NCBI GenBank assembly: GCA_903925975.1
Contig: CAIYHG010000155.1
Location: forward strand, 1-34,101
Length of the DNA: 34,101 nucleotides
Reading direction: 5' to 3'
DNA from: an uncultured Acidobacteriia bacterium
GTDB lineage: Bacteria > Acidobacteriota > Terriglobia > Bryobacterales > Bryobacteraceae
Part shown: piece by piece, positions 1 to 8,153 of the stretch
How the letters are laid out: every line of letters starts with the position of its first letter
How positions within the stretch are numbered: the stretch's first letter is position 1
Translations under genes and position numbers: made by a program
Notes under the pieces: generated by a model
Database searches by the model: none
What the model was told of the DNA's origin: nothing
Seen by the model: only the letters and a program-made list of their open reading frames with translations

Positions 1-78
1 CCCACTGAGCATCAGTTGATCCTGCTTCAGCGGCTGGGGTTGAAACTACCGGCGGCGCTGGAAAACGCGGCGATGTAG
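1..78 (+). CDS. C-terminal tail of a truncated ORF, possibly an IS transposase
   Basis: The window opens inside a reading frame that runs to a TAG at 76-78. The 25 visible residues include the stretch LLQRLGLKLPAAL. A terminal 'LGL.LP' segment like this occurs at the C-terminus of some DDE transposases (IS1634-like), but 25 residues cannot prove a family. Its position just before a receptor gene whose upstream region differs from that of its paralogue fits an insertion-sequence boundary. It could equally be the end of an unrelated gene. The 5' part lies outside the window. Confidence 0.35.
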   Translation, partial: PTEHQLILLQRLGLKLPAALENAAM

Positions 79-160
79 TGGAAACTCGCCGCTCCCCCCA
101 CTGAAAACACAGACTTTGTTCTTCAAACTGCGGAAGCTGGGTTAGAGCTGGTACCATCAG

Positions 161-292
161 CCCAATTGGTTTCGGAGTATGGGACCGTGTTGTCCCTTGT
201 CTGGTCCGTCTCGCGTCATTCGTTTGAAGACTGCGGGCTGCCGAGACTGTTCGGTTTCTGGTCGTCTCGTAAATGTTGAAAGGGGTCTAATC
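161..292 (+). promoter_or_regulatory. Conserved 5' leader of receptor copy 1
   Basis: This 132-nt stretch precedes the GTG start at 293. It aligns without gaps to 4260-4391 in front of the second receptor, with about 75% identity counted by eye including the start codon. Perfectly kept blocks include 166-183, 206-224, 242-254 and the ribosome-binding site GAAAGGGG at 278-285. A 5-bp stem pairs 182-186 (GGACC) with 203-207 (GGTCC). In the other copy both sides change together, so A-T becomes G-C. The ATG at 179 lies inside this leader and has no suitable ribosome-binding site. I recognise no known riboswitch class here. Confidence 0.55.
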
Positions 293-3200
293 GTGTTCAA
301 GATAAGCCGCTTGTTTGCGTGCATAGCATTGGCATGCTGCGCAACCCTAGGGTTAGCTCAGAACTACGGAACAATCAAGGGTAATGTGAAGGACTCGTCC
401 GGCGCGGTTGTGCCGGGCGCCTCGATTGTCGTAACGAATACCGCAACAGGTACCGCCAGCAAGGTCACAAGTCTGGCCAATGGCTCGTACCTCGTTAACA
501 GCCTGCAGCCGGGAACCTATGAGTTGGCTGCCGATGCCGCCGGGTTCAAGCACTACCTTGCTTCCGGTTTTGAGGTTCATATTGCCGACAACCTGACGCT
601 GGACATCCCGCTCGAGGTTGGCGGCGCTAGCGAATCCGTGACGGTAACGACGGAGGCGCCGATGTTGCGCGTCGCCGACGCCCAGCGCGGTGAGGTCATC
701 GATAACAACTTCATCAAGAACCTGCCGCAGTTGAACCGCGACCCGTGGGCGCTGGCCAGCCTATCCGGCAACGTCCAGGGCTCAGGCTCCTCAGTACAGT
801 TGAACGGGGGCCGTACGAGTTCGGTGGATTATTACGTTGACGGCGGCCTGTTGAACAACGGGCAGTCCAACCAGAAATCCGGCGTAACGCCATCCATGGA
901 CGCGGTAGCGGAGTTCAAGGTGGTCACTTCTGGCATTTCGGCCGAGTTCGGCCGCATCTCGGGCGGCTACATCACGATGGTGACCAAGGGCGGCACGAAC
1001 GAATACCACGGCAGCATGTACGAATACATGTTTAACGACATGTTCAACGCTAACTCGTGGTCTCAGAACGCGATCGGCGCCAAGAAGGCTCACTTCCGGC
1101 AGAACGACTACGGCTTCACGCTCGGCGGGCCAATCACGATTCCCAAGATCTACAGCGGGAAGAACCGGACCTTCTTCTTCGTGGACAACGAATACTACAA
1201 GAAGACGACCGCCGGCTCAATGACGCTCTCGAGCGTTCCGACGCCCTTGGAGCGCTCCGGTGACTTCAGCCAGACGCTCTACTACGGGGCTTATTACCCC
1301 ATATACGATCCGGCGGGGCCGTATGTGTACAGCACCTCCAAGTCTCTCTACGAGCGCATGACCTTGTTGGGCGGCGACGGGAAGCATGTCCCCGCGGCTC
1401 AGATCGACCCGGTTTCTACCGCATTCTGGAAGTATATTCCGCAAGCGAACCGGGCGCCCGTGGCGACCACCAGCAGTTTGAACAACTACCAGTTTCCGAA
1501 CTCCGCCCTGTCGACCAATTTCCGGTTTGGCGTGCGCGTTGACCAAAACCTCGGGGACTCCCAACGCCTGAACCTGCGCTACACGACGTACTCCAGCACC
1601 ACCCAGACCGGGCCGGCCATGGATTCGCCGCTATTCACCTCCAGCACCACCAGCGCCGACGGCGGATTGAACGCAAATCTTAACTACACCTGGAGCATCA
1701 CGCCGACCATGGTTCTGGAAAGCCGCAACGCCGTCACTCACAGCCCTTATTTCAACGGCGCGACCCGTCCGGAAGATTTCAGTAACTCATTCCTGCCGGC
1801 GGTTTATGGCCAGTACATCGGCACGAATAACATGCCCCGCATCCAGGACAGCTTCATGGGAGCCACCGATTTTTCTCAGGCCGGGTTGGCCTCGGTGACG
1901 AACTCGACCACCTGGGACTTCGCTGACACCATTACGAAGGTGATGTCTTCGCACACCCTCAAGTTCGGCGGGGAAATGCGGCGCTACTACGACAACTTCG
2001 TCGATTCCGGCAGCAGCAACATCATGAACTTCGACGTGAACCCGGTTGCCCAGTATTCGGGCGATTGGGGAGTAGGCGCAATTTCCGGCAGAACGGCCAG
2101 CCTGGGCGCGTTCCTGCTCGGAATCAACGACCGGAACAACATCGCCAAGCAGAAGACGCGCGCAATGAATACCAACTACCTCGCGTTCTTCGTGCAGGAC
2201 GATTGGAAGCTCAGCTCCAAGATCACCGTAAATCTCGGCCTGCGCTACGACAATGAGCGCCCGACGACCGAGCGGCACGATAAGCTGTACTTCTGGGATC
2301 CTTCCCACCCGACCTACTTCCCGATCAACGCCGGCTACAGCTACCCCGCGGCGCTGGCGGCGGCTGGCTTGCCGGCCGATGCGCCGGTTCCCGTATGGTG
2401 GACCAACAAGGGCATCGATAACGGCGCGGTAATGATCGCCGGTACGCCCGAGTTCTCTGCGCGTTCGCCACAGATCGTGAACAACAAGCAGTTTGCGCCG
2501 CGGCTCGGCATGGCTTATCAAATGACGCCGAAGACCGTGGTCCGCGTATATGCCGGCAAGATGTATCTGCCAACCACGGGGAACCCCAGCAGTTACGCTT
2601 CGAGCGCCTCCACTGTGGCCCTCTCCGACCAGGCTTTGGCCGGCTGGCATGCGTCCACCGACGGAGCGAAGACGTATATCTCGACGTGGAAATCTCCGTT
2701 CCCGCTGGCATCCATGATCACCAGCTACACGCGGGATATCTACAAGGCCAATGTCGCCAGCTGTTCGGATGCGGGCGTTAACGCCGTAAGCCGGACCCTG
2801 CAAATGCCCAGGGAGTACAGCTACTCCATGGACGTGCAGCGCCAACTGCCCTGGAACCTGGTATTCCAACTGGGCTACTCGGGCAACGTCGGCAACGGGT
2901 TGGTAGCTACGGATATTCTCGGTCACTTCCCCAAGAACCTGCTGCAGCCGCAGTATGCCAAGATGATGCTGACGCAGGTAGCTTCGCCCAACGCGGGGCA
3001 GACGCCGCAGAATACGGTCAGCGGACCCACTCAGTTGCTCGGGATCATGCAGTTCCGCTACCCCATGTGGGCTAAGGTCACGGTTTCCGGCTTGAACGAA
3101 GGCCGGTCCATCTACAACGGAATGAACGTTCGCCTGGAGAAGCGCTTCTCCAAGGGCATGTCCGTTCTCATGAACTACACCATGAGCAGCCTCATCGACA

Positions 3201-3907
3201 ACGTCGGCGGCGTGGACGGGCAAGGGTCCAAGACCGTGCAGGGCTGCGATGACTTTAACGCGGTCTGGGGCATCAGCACGATGGACCATACCCACAAGGT
3301 CAACCTCACGTATACCTATGACTTTCCGTTCGGGCCTGGGAAGGCTTTGTTGAACCACCCCAACACTTGGGCTTTGAAGATCCTGAACGGAGCCATTGGC
3401 GGCTGGAAACTTGCCGGCCAATACTCGTTCACCAGCGGCGCCCCCATCGTCCTTACCGGCAGCGCCAGCGGCAACATCAACAACACCATCAAAGTGGTTC
3501 AGACCTACGGCAGCTATGCCAGCAGCGACCACAACCTGGTCTCGGCGGCATACACGGATAACAATCAAGTGCTGTACGGCCCCAACCAGCCGATCACGGC
3601 CACCAGCGTGGGCTACCTGGATAAGACCAAGGTCGTCCCGGCGGCGGCGTTCGTATCCGGCAATCTGCCGCCTACGGATGGCAGGTACCGGCAGCCGGCG
3701 AATTGGCAGATGGATATGTCCCTCATGAAGCAATTCCTCCTGGGCGAGGGGCGCTATCTCGAAGTTCGGGCTGAAGGCCAAAATGCCTGGAACATTCGTG
3801 GATTCGGTAACTACAACGCTTCGATCAATACGTCCACCTACGGCCTCATCACCACGGCGGGCAACCAGCCGCGGCAGATTCAGCTTTCGGCGCGTATTAA
3901 CTTCTAA
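293..3907 (+). CDS. Oar-like TonB-dependent receptor with carboxypeptidase-regulatory domain, tandem copy 1
   Basis: A 1204-residue outer-membrane receptor of the large acidobacterial Oar/TonB-dependent family, predicted to import an unidentified substrate. The GTG start at 293 puts a signal peptide at the N-terminus (hydrophobic core LFACIALACCATLGL, cleavage after AQ) behind the ribosome-binding site AGGGG at 281-285. A carboxypeptidase-regulatory beta-sandwich follows at about residues 25-105 (IKGNVKDSSGAVVPGASI). A plug-like region comes next (about 105-230, with NGGRTSSVDYYVDGG), then a long beta-barrel ending QIQLSARINF, with the C-terminal Phe usual for outer-membrane barrels. An in-frame ATG at 179 would bury the signal peptide under 38 extra residues and is unlikely. 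The gene is a tandem paralogue of 4392-8006, the same length and with no indels. The substrate is not deducible; the mutarotase-like gene downstream of copy 2 hints at carbohydrate. Confidence 0.9.
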   Translation: MFKISRLFACIALACCATLGLAQNYGTIKGNVKDSSGAVVPGASIVVTNTATGTASKVTSLANGSYLVNSLQPGTYELAADAAGFKHYLASGFEVHIADNLTLDIPLEVGGASESVTVTTEAPMLRVADAQRGEVIDNNFIKNLPQLNRDPWALASLSGNVQGSGSSVQLNGGRTSSVDYYVDGGLLNNGQSNQKSGVTPSMDAVAEFKVVTSGISAEFGRISGGYITMVTKGGTNEYHGSMYEYMFNDMFNANSWSQNAIGAKKAHFRQNDYGFTLGGPITIPKIYSGKNRTFFFVDNEYYKKTTAGSMTLSSVPTPLERSGDFSQTLYYGAYYPIYDPAGPYVYSTSKSLYERMTLLGGDGKHVPAAQIDPVSTAFWKYIPQANRAPVATTSSLNNYQFPNSALSTNFRFGVRVDQNLGDSQRLNLRYTTYSSTTQTGPAMDSPLFTSSTTSADGGLNANLNYTWSITPTMVLESRNAVTHSPYFNGATRPEDFSNSFLPAVYGQYIGTNNMPRIQDSFMGATDFSQAGLASVTNSTTWDFADTITKVMSSHTLKFGGEMRRYYDNFVDSGSSNIMNFDVNPVAQYSGDWGVGAISGRTASLGAFLLGINDRNNIAKQKTRAMNTNYLAFFVQDDWKLSSKITVNLGLRYDNERPTTERHDKLYFWDPSHPTYFPINAGYSYPAALAAAGLPADAPVPVWWTNKGIDNGAVMIAGTPEFSARSPQIVNNKQFAPRLGMAYQMTPKTVVRVYAGKMYLPTTGNPSSYASSASTVALSDQALAGWHASTDGAKTYISTWKSPFPLASMITSYTRDIYKANVASCSDAGVNAVSRTLQMPREYSYSMDVQRQLPWNLVFQLGYSGNVGNGLVATDILGHFPKNLLQPQYAKMMLTQVASPNAGQTPQNTVSGPTQLLGIMQFRYPMWAKVTVSGLNEGRSIYNGMNVRLEKRFSKGMSVLMNYTMSSLIDNVGGVDGQGSKTVQGCDDFNAVWGISTMDHTHKVNLTYTYDFPFGPGKALLNHPNTWALKILNGAIGGWKLAGQYSFTSGAPIVLTGSASGNINNTIKVVQTYGSYASSDHNLVSAAYTDNNQVLYGPNQPITATSVGYLDKTKVVPAAAFVSGNLPPTDGRYRQPANWQMDMSLMKQFLLGEGRYLEVRAEGQNAWNIRGFGNYNASINTSTYGLITTAGNQPRQIQLSARINF

Positions 3908-3917
3908 CCAGGGCAGT

Positions 3918-3952
3918 AAGCCGGGCGCGCAGCTTGCGTGCGCCCGGCTTTG
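3918..3952 (+). terminator. Hairpin downstream of receptor copy 1
   Basis: An 11-bp perfect stem pairs AAGCCGGGCGC (3918-3928) with GCGCCCGGCTT (3940-3950) around an 11-nt loop, starting 11 nt after the stop codon. Only a short T run follows, so on its own it may be an imperfect terminator. A decayed counterpart lies after copy 2 at about 8023-8050. Confidence 0.6.
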
Positions 3953-3967
3953 GTCCATTCTTAAGTG

Positions 3968-4007
3968 GGGCGGGGACTTCCATCCGGAAGTTCCCGCCCT
4001 TTCTTTT
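3968..4007 (+). terminator. Rho-independent terminator of receptor copy 1
   Basis: A 14-bp stem with one G-T wobble pairs 3968-3981 with 3986-3999 around the tetraloop ATCC. It is followed by the T-rich tail TTTCTTTT at 4000-4007. The same hairpin, with compensating base changes, follows copy 2 at 8066-8099. Confidence 0.85.
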
Positions 4008-4228
4008 GCGCCGCAAACAAACCAGCATTGTAATGTTCAGTCAGATCTGGTTATTGGGACCAACCCCCTGCTTCCTTGCCCTGCGTCGCCACGTATCCAT
4101 CTCGCACGGAAGGAGTTATGCACGGATTCTATCGAACATGGCGAGGCCTGCTGCCGTCCGGCAGGCCAGCATTGCCAAGTCATGTGAACCCGAGCACATT
4201 CAACTTCGGTAGAAAAGTTACAAATATC
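4008..4228. other. Intergenic region between the tandem receptors
   Basis: Together with the neighbouring terminators and leader, this forms a 484-bp gap between the two receptor genes. It holds a palindrome, GGCCTGC (4145-4151) with GCAGGCC (4161-4167) around a 9-nt loop. An ATG at 4118 follows an AAGGAG sequence, but its frame runs on out of phase into the downstream receptor and resembles nothing I know. No gene is supported here. Confidence 0.5.
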
Positions 4229-4257
4229 TTGTACTCGTGTAGAAGAACTGATACTAT
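4229..4257 (+). promoter_or_regulatory. Predicted sigma-70-like promoter of receptor copy 2
   Basis: A -35 box TTGTAC (4229-4234) and a -10 box TACTAT (4252-4257) are separated by exactly 17 nt. The predicted transcript would start near 4264 and carry a leader of about 128 nt before the GTG at 4392. In copy 1 a related -10 (TACCAT at 152-157) remains, but no -35 sits at the right distance. Confidence 0.5.
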
Positions 4258-4259
4258 CG

Positions 4260-4391
4260 CCCAACTGGTTTCGGAGTATGGGGCCGCACGGTCCTCTACT
4301 CGGCCCGTCTCGCGTCATTCGTTCCCAGATCGCGGGGTGTCGAGACTGTTCGGCCTTTTGTCGTCTCAGGGAAAGCGAAAGGGGTGTACTC
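4260..4391 (+). promoter_or_regulatory. Conserved 5' leader of receptor copy 2
   Basis: The ungapped counterpart of 161-292. The covarying stem is GGGCC (4281-4285) with GGCCC (4302-4306). The ribosome-binding site GAAAGGGG at 4377-4384 sits 7 nt before the GTG. Mismatches between the leaders fall in all three positions of the hypothetical upstream reading frame (about 11, 8 and 14). They do not concentrate at third positions, which argues that this is untranslated RNA. Confidence 0.55.
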
Positions 4392-7300
4392 GTGTTCAAT
4401 ATAAGACACCTGGTTGTGTGCGTGGCTCTAGCTTGCTGCGCAACCCTAGGCTTGGCTCAAAACTACGGAACAATCAAGGGTACAGTGAAGGATTCGTCCG
4501 GCGCGGTTGTGCCGGGCGCCTCGATTGTTGTAACCAATACCGCAACAGGTACCGCCACAAAGGCCGCAAGTCTGGCTAATGGCTCGTACCTTGTCAATAG
4601 CCTACAGCCGGGAACCTACGAGCTGGCCGCCGATGCCGCTGGGTTCAAGCATTACGTCGCTTCCGGTTTTGAGGTTCACATTGCCGACAACCTGACGCTC
4701 GACGTCCCTCTGGAAGTCGGCGGCGCGAGCGAATCCGTGACGGTGACCACGGAGGCGCCGATGCTGCGCGTTGCGGACGCCCAGCGCGGTGAGGTCATCG
4801 ATAACAACTTCATCAAGAACCTGCCGCAGTTGAACCGCGACCCGTGGGCGCTGACCAGCCTGTCCGGAAACGTCCAAGGTTCCGATAGTTCGCTTCAGAT
4901 CAACGGGGGCCGCACCAGTTCGGTGGATTACTACGTGGATGGCGGCCTGTTGAATACAGGACAAGCGAACCGTCGCTCGTCGGTGACGCCGTCGATGGAC
5001 GCGGTTGCCGAATTCAAGGTGGTCACTTCGGGTATTTCGGCCGAGTTCGGCCGCATCTCGGGCGGCTACATCACGATGGTGACCAAGGGCGGCACGAACG
5101 AATACCACGGCAGCATGTACGAATACATGTTCAACGACATGTTCAATGCGAACTCGTGGTCCCAAAACGCGATCGGCGCCAAGAAGGCCCACTTCCGGCA
5201 GAACGACTACGGTTTCACGCTCGGAGGGCCGATCACGATTCCCAAAATATATAGCGGGAAGAACCGTACCTTCTTCTTCGTGGATAACGAGTACTTCAAG
5301 AATACTAAGGCCGGGTCCATGACTTTGTCGAGCGTCCCGAACGACGCTGAGCGGAGCGGGGATTTCAGCCAAAGTCTGTACTACGGAACCTATTACACGA
5401 TGTATGACCCCTGGGGCCCGCAAGTTTACAACAACAGCAAAGGACTGTGGGAGCGGACCGGGCTGTTGGGGGGCGACGGGAAACACGTACCGCCGGCTTT
5501 GATCGACTCGACATCAGTCGCGATGCTGAAATACGTGCCTGCGTCGAACCGGCCATCCGTGGCGACCTGCAGTAGCTTGAATAACTACCAGTGGCCCAGC
5601 TCCAACCTCTCGACGAATTTCCGGTTCGGCGTCCGCGTGGATCAGAACATCACGGATGCGCAGCGCATCAACTTGCGCTACACCACGTATTCCACCCAGT
5701 CGGCCACGTCGCCAACTATGAACACGCCGCTTTTTACGGCCAATGCGACCAGCGCTGACGGAGGCTTGAACGCGAACTTGAACTACACCTGGAGCATCAC
5801 GCCGACCATGGTGCTGGAGAGCCGCAATACGGTCACGCACAGCCCGTCCTTCAGCGGCGCCACGCGTCCGTCCGATTTCACCAATTCGTTCCTGCCGGCG
5901 GTCTATGCGCAGTACATAGGCGCGAATGACATGCCCAATATTGCCCACAGCTTCATGGGCGGGACGGTGCTTGCCCAGCCCGGGATAGCCTCGGTAACCA
6001 ACTCGACCACTTACAACTCCGGCGCTACCATCACGAAGGTCATGTCGGCGCACACGCTCAAGTATGGCGGCGAAATGCGGCGCTACTACGACAATTTCGT
6101 CGATACGGGCAGCAGCAACGTTATGAACTTCGACGGGAACCCGGTCGCGCAGTTCCAGGGTGACTGGGGCGTAGGCGCGCTTCCGGGAAAAATAGGCGGA
6201 ATGGGAGCCCTTCTGCTCGGCATTAACGACAGGAACAACATCGCCAAGCAGAAGACGCGCGCCATGAATACCAACTATTTCGGGGCGTTCGTGCAAGACG
6301 ATTGGAAGGTCAGTTCCAAATTGACCCTGAACCTGGGCCTGCGTTACGACAACGAGCGGCCCACCACGGAGCGGCACGACAAGCTGTACTTCTGGGATCC
6401 CACCCACCCCACATTCTTCCCGATCATTGCGGGTTACAGTTTCCCCGCGGCGCTGGCCGCGGCCGGTCTGCCGGCCGACGCGCCGGTTCCCGAGTGGTGG
6501 GCCAACAAGGGGTTCGATAACGGCGCGGTCATGATCGCCGGTACGCCGGAGTTCCCGAGCCGCTCGCCGCAGATTGTGAGCAACACCCAGTTTGCGCCGC
6601 GGCTGGGGCTGGCTTTCCAGATGACGACGAAGACGGTTATCAGGGCCTACGCTGGAAAGATGTACCTGCCGACGACGGGGAATCCGGGCAGTTACGCTTC
6701 GAGCGCCTCCACCGTCGCGCTTTCCGACCAGGCGATCGCAGGGTGGCACGAATCGACTGACGGCGGGCGGAACTACATCTCAACATGGAAGACACCGTTC
6801 CCGCTGGCCTCGATGATCACCAGCTACACGCGGAATATCTACCAGGCTAATGTCGCCAGCTCCTCAGATGCCGGCGTAAACGCCGTGAGCAGGGACTTGC
6901 ACATGCCGCGCGAGTACAGCTATTCGCTGGACGTGCAGCGGCAGTTGCCCTATAACTTGGTGTTGCAGGTGGGCTACTCGGGCAATGTTGGCATGGGGCT
7001 GGTTGCTACCGATATTCTCGGCCACTACCCCAGGGAACTGCTTCAACCGCAGTACGCAAAGATGATGCTGACGCAGGTGGCCTCCCCCAACGCGGGCCAG
7101 ACGCCGCTAAATACGGTTACCGGCCCGACGCAGCAGCTCGGGATACTGCAGTATCACTACCCCTACTGGGCCAAAGTCACAGTTTCCGGCCTGAACGAAG
7201 GCAGAGCCATCTACAACGGTTTGAACATTCGTATGGAACGGCGCTTCTCCAACGGACTCTCCGTTCTGGCGAACTACACCATGAGCAGCCTGATTGACAA

Positions 7301-8006
7301 CGTGGGCGGAACCGACGGACAAGGCTCCAAGACCGTCCAGGGGTGCGATTCTTACAACGCAGCCTGGGGAATCAGCACGCTGGACCACACCCACAAGTTG
7401 AACCTCACGTATACCTATGACTTTCCGTTCGGCCCTGGGAAGGCTATGCTGAACCACCCCAACACGTGGGCGTTGAAGATCCTGAACGGCGTGATCGGCG
7501 GCTGGAGGCTGGCCGGTCAATACTCCTACACGAGCGGAAGCCCGATCGTTCTCACCGGGAGCGCCAGCAGCAACATCAACAACACGATCAAGATTGTTCA
7601 GACTTGGGGCAGCTATGCCACAAGCGATCACAATCTGGTCTCGGCGGCGTACACGGGCAAGGACCAAGTGTTATACGGCCCCAATCAGCCGATTACGTCT
7701 TCGAGCGTGCGCTACCTGGACCCGGCCAAGGTCCTCCCGGCGCAGTCGTTCATATCCGGCACTCTGCCGCCGACGGACACCAACTACCGGCAGCCGACCC
7801 TGTGGCAGATGGATATGTCTCTCATGAAGGACTTCCACTTCGGAGAGGGTCGCTATCTTGAAGTTCGGGCGGAGGGCCAGAATGCTTGGAACCGTCGTGG
7901 ATTCGGAAACTATAACGCTTCCATCGCGAGTTCCACCTATGGGCTGATCACCACGGCGGGCAACCAGCCGAGGCAGATTCAGCTCTCGGCGCGCATCAAC
8001 TTCTAA
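4392..8006 (+). CDS. Oar-like TonB-dependent receptor with carboxypeptidase-regulatory domain, tandem copy 2
   Basis: A 1204-residue paralogue of the gene at 293-3907 with the same architecture. A signal peptide (core VVCVALACCATLGLAQ) begins at GTG 4392, 7 nt after AAAGGGG. It is followed by a carboxypeptidase-regulatory domain (about residues 25-105), a plug-like region and a barrel ending QIQLSARINF. The two proteins are collinear without a single indel. They differ most around residues 320-400 and at scattered barrel sites, where ligand-facing loops would be expected. Other stretches are identical at nucleotide level (findings give the tracts). The gene has its own predicted promoter and terminator, so it is probably a separate transcript. 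Copy 2 may recognise a related but different ligand. The secreted mutarotase-like protein starts 147 bp downstream. Confidence 0.9.
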   Translation: MFNIRHLVVCVALACCATLGLAQNYGTIKGTVKDSSGAVVPGASIVVTNTATGTATKAASLANGSYLVNSLQPGTYELAADAAGFKHYVASGFEVHIADNLTLDVPLEVGGASESVTVTTEAPMLRVADAQRGEVIDNNFIKNLPQLNRDPWALTSLSGNVQGSDSSLQINGGRTSSVDYYVDGGLLNTGQANRRSSVTPSMDAVAEFKVVTSGISAEFGRISGGYITMVTKGGTNEYHGSMYEYMFNDMFNANSWSQNAIGAKKAHFRQNDYGFTLGGPITIPKIYSGKNRTFFFVDNEYFKNTKAGSMTLSSVPNDAERSGDFSQSLYYGTYYTMYDPWGPQVYNNSKGLWERTGLLGGDGKHVPPALIDSTSVAMLKYVPASNRPSVATCSSLNNYQWPSSNLSTNFRFGVRVDQNITDAQRINLRYTTYSTQSATSPTMNTPLFTANATSADGGLNANLNYTWSITPTMVLESRNTVTHSPSFSGATRPSDFTNSFLPAVYAQYIGANDMPNIAHSFMGGTVLAQPGIASVTNSTTYNSGATITKVMSAHTLKYGGEMRRYYDNFVDTGSSNVMNFDGNPVAQFQGDWGVGALPGKIGGMGALLLGINDRNNIAKQKTRAMNTNYFGAFVQDDWKVSSKLTLNLGLRYDNERPTTERHDKLYFWDPTHPTFFPIIAGYSFPAALAAAGLPADAPVPEWWANKGFDNGAVMIAGTPEFPSRSPQIVSNTQFAPRLGLAFQMTTKTVIRAYAGKMYLPTTGNPGSYASSASTVALSDQAIAGWHESTDGGRNYISTWKTPFPLASMITSYTRNIYQANVASSSDAGVNAVSRDLHMPREYSYSLDVQRQLPYNLVLQVGYSGNVGMGLVATDILGHYPRELLQPQYAKMMLTQVASPNAGQTPLNTVTGPTQQLGILQYHYPYWAKVTVSGLNEGRAIYNGLNIRMERRFSNGLSVLANYTMSSLIDNVGGTDGQGSKTVQGCDSYNAAWGISTLDHTHKLNLTYTYDFPFGPGKAMLNHPNTWALKILNGVIGGWRLAGQYSYTSGSPIVLTGSASSNINNTIKIVQTWGSYATSDHNLVSAAYTGKDQVLYGPNQPITSSSVRYLDPAKVLPAQSFISGTLPPTDTNYRQPTLWQMDMSLMKDFHFGEGRYLEVRAEGQNAWNRRGFGNYNASIASSTYGLITTAGNQPRQIQLSARINF

Positions 8007-8065
8007 CTCGGACAGGAAGTTGGGCGTGCCGCCTGTGTACGCCAGGCTTCGGTCTATTATTGAGT

Positions 8066-8106
8066 AAGGCGGAAACTTCCAGAAGGAAGTTTCCGCCTTG
8101 TCATTT
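8066..8106 (+). terminator. Rho-independent terminator of receptor copy 2
   Basis: A perfect 15-bp stem pairs 8066-8080 with 8085-8099 around the tetraloop AGAA, followed by a weak T tail. It is homologous to 3968-4007, with paired changes that preserve the stem. Confidence 0.8.
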
Positions 8107-8153
8107 GGCGCCGCAATCAATCTAATAAGCGCGGTAAGAACGAAGGGAATTAG

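Noticed and set aside
179-292. N-terminal extension of receptor copy 1 starting at ATG 179 (likewise 4278 for copy 2)
   Set aside because: It would place 38 residues before the signal peptide, has no usable ribosome-binding site, and substitutions between the copies are not codon-periodic. GTG 293/4392 with AAAGGGG at 7 nt is better.
1787-3958. 723-residue open frame on the minus strand inside receptor copy 1
   Set aside because: It is antisense to a clear receptor gene, has an Arg/Val/Gly-rich composition typical of GC-rich shadow frames, and shows no recognisable motif.
4118-4579. ORF after AAGGAG in the gap between the receptors
   Set aside because: It runs out of phase through the leader and into receptor copy 2, and shows Arg/Ser-rich nonsense-like composition.
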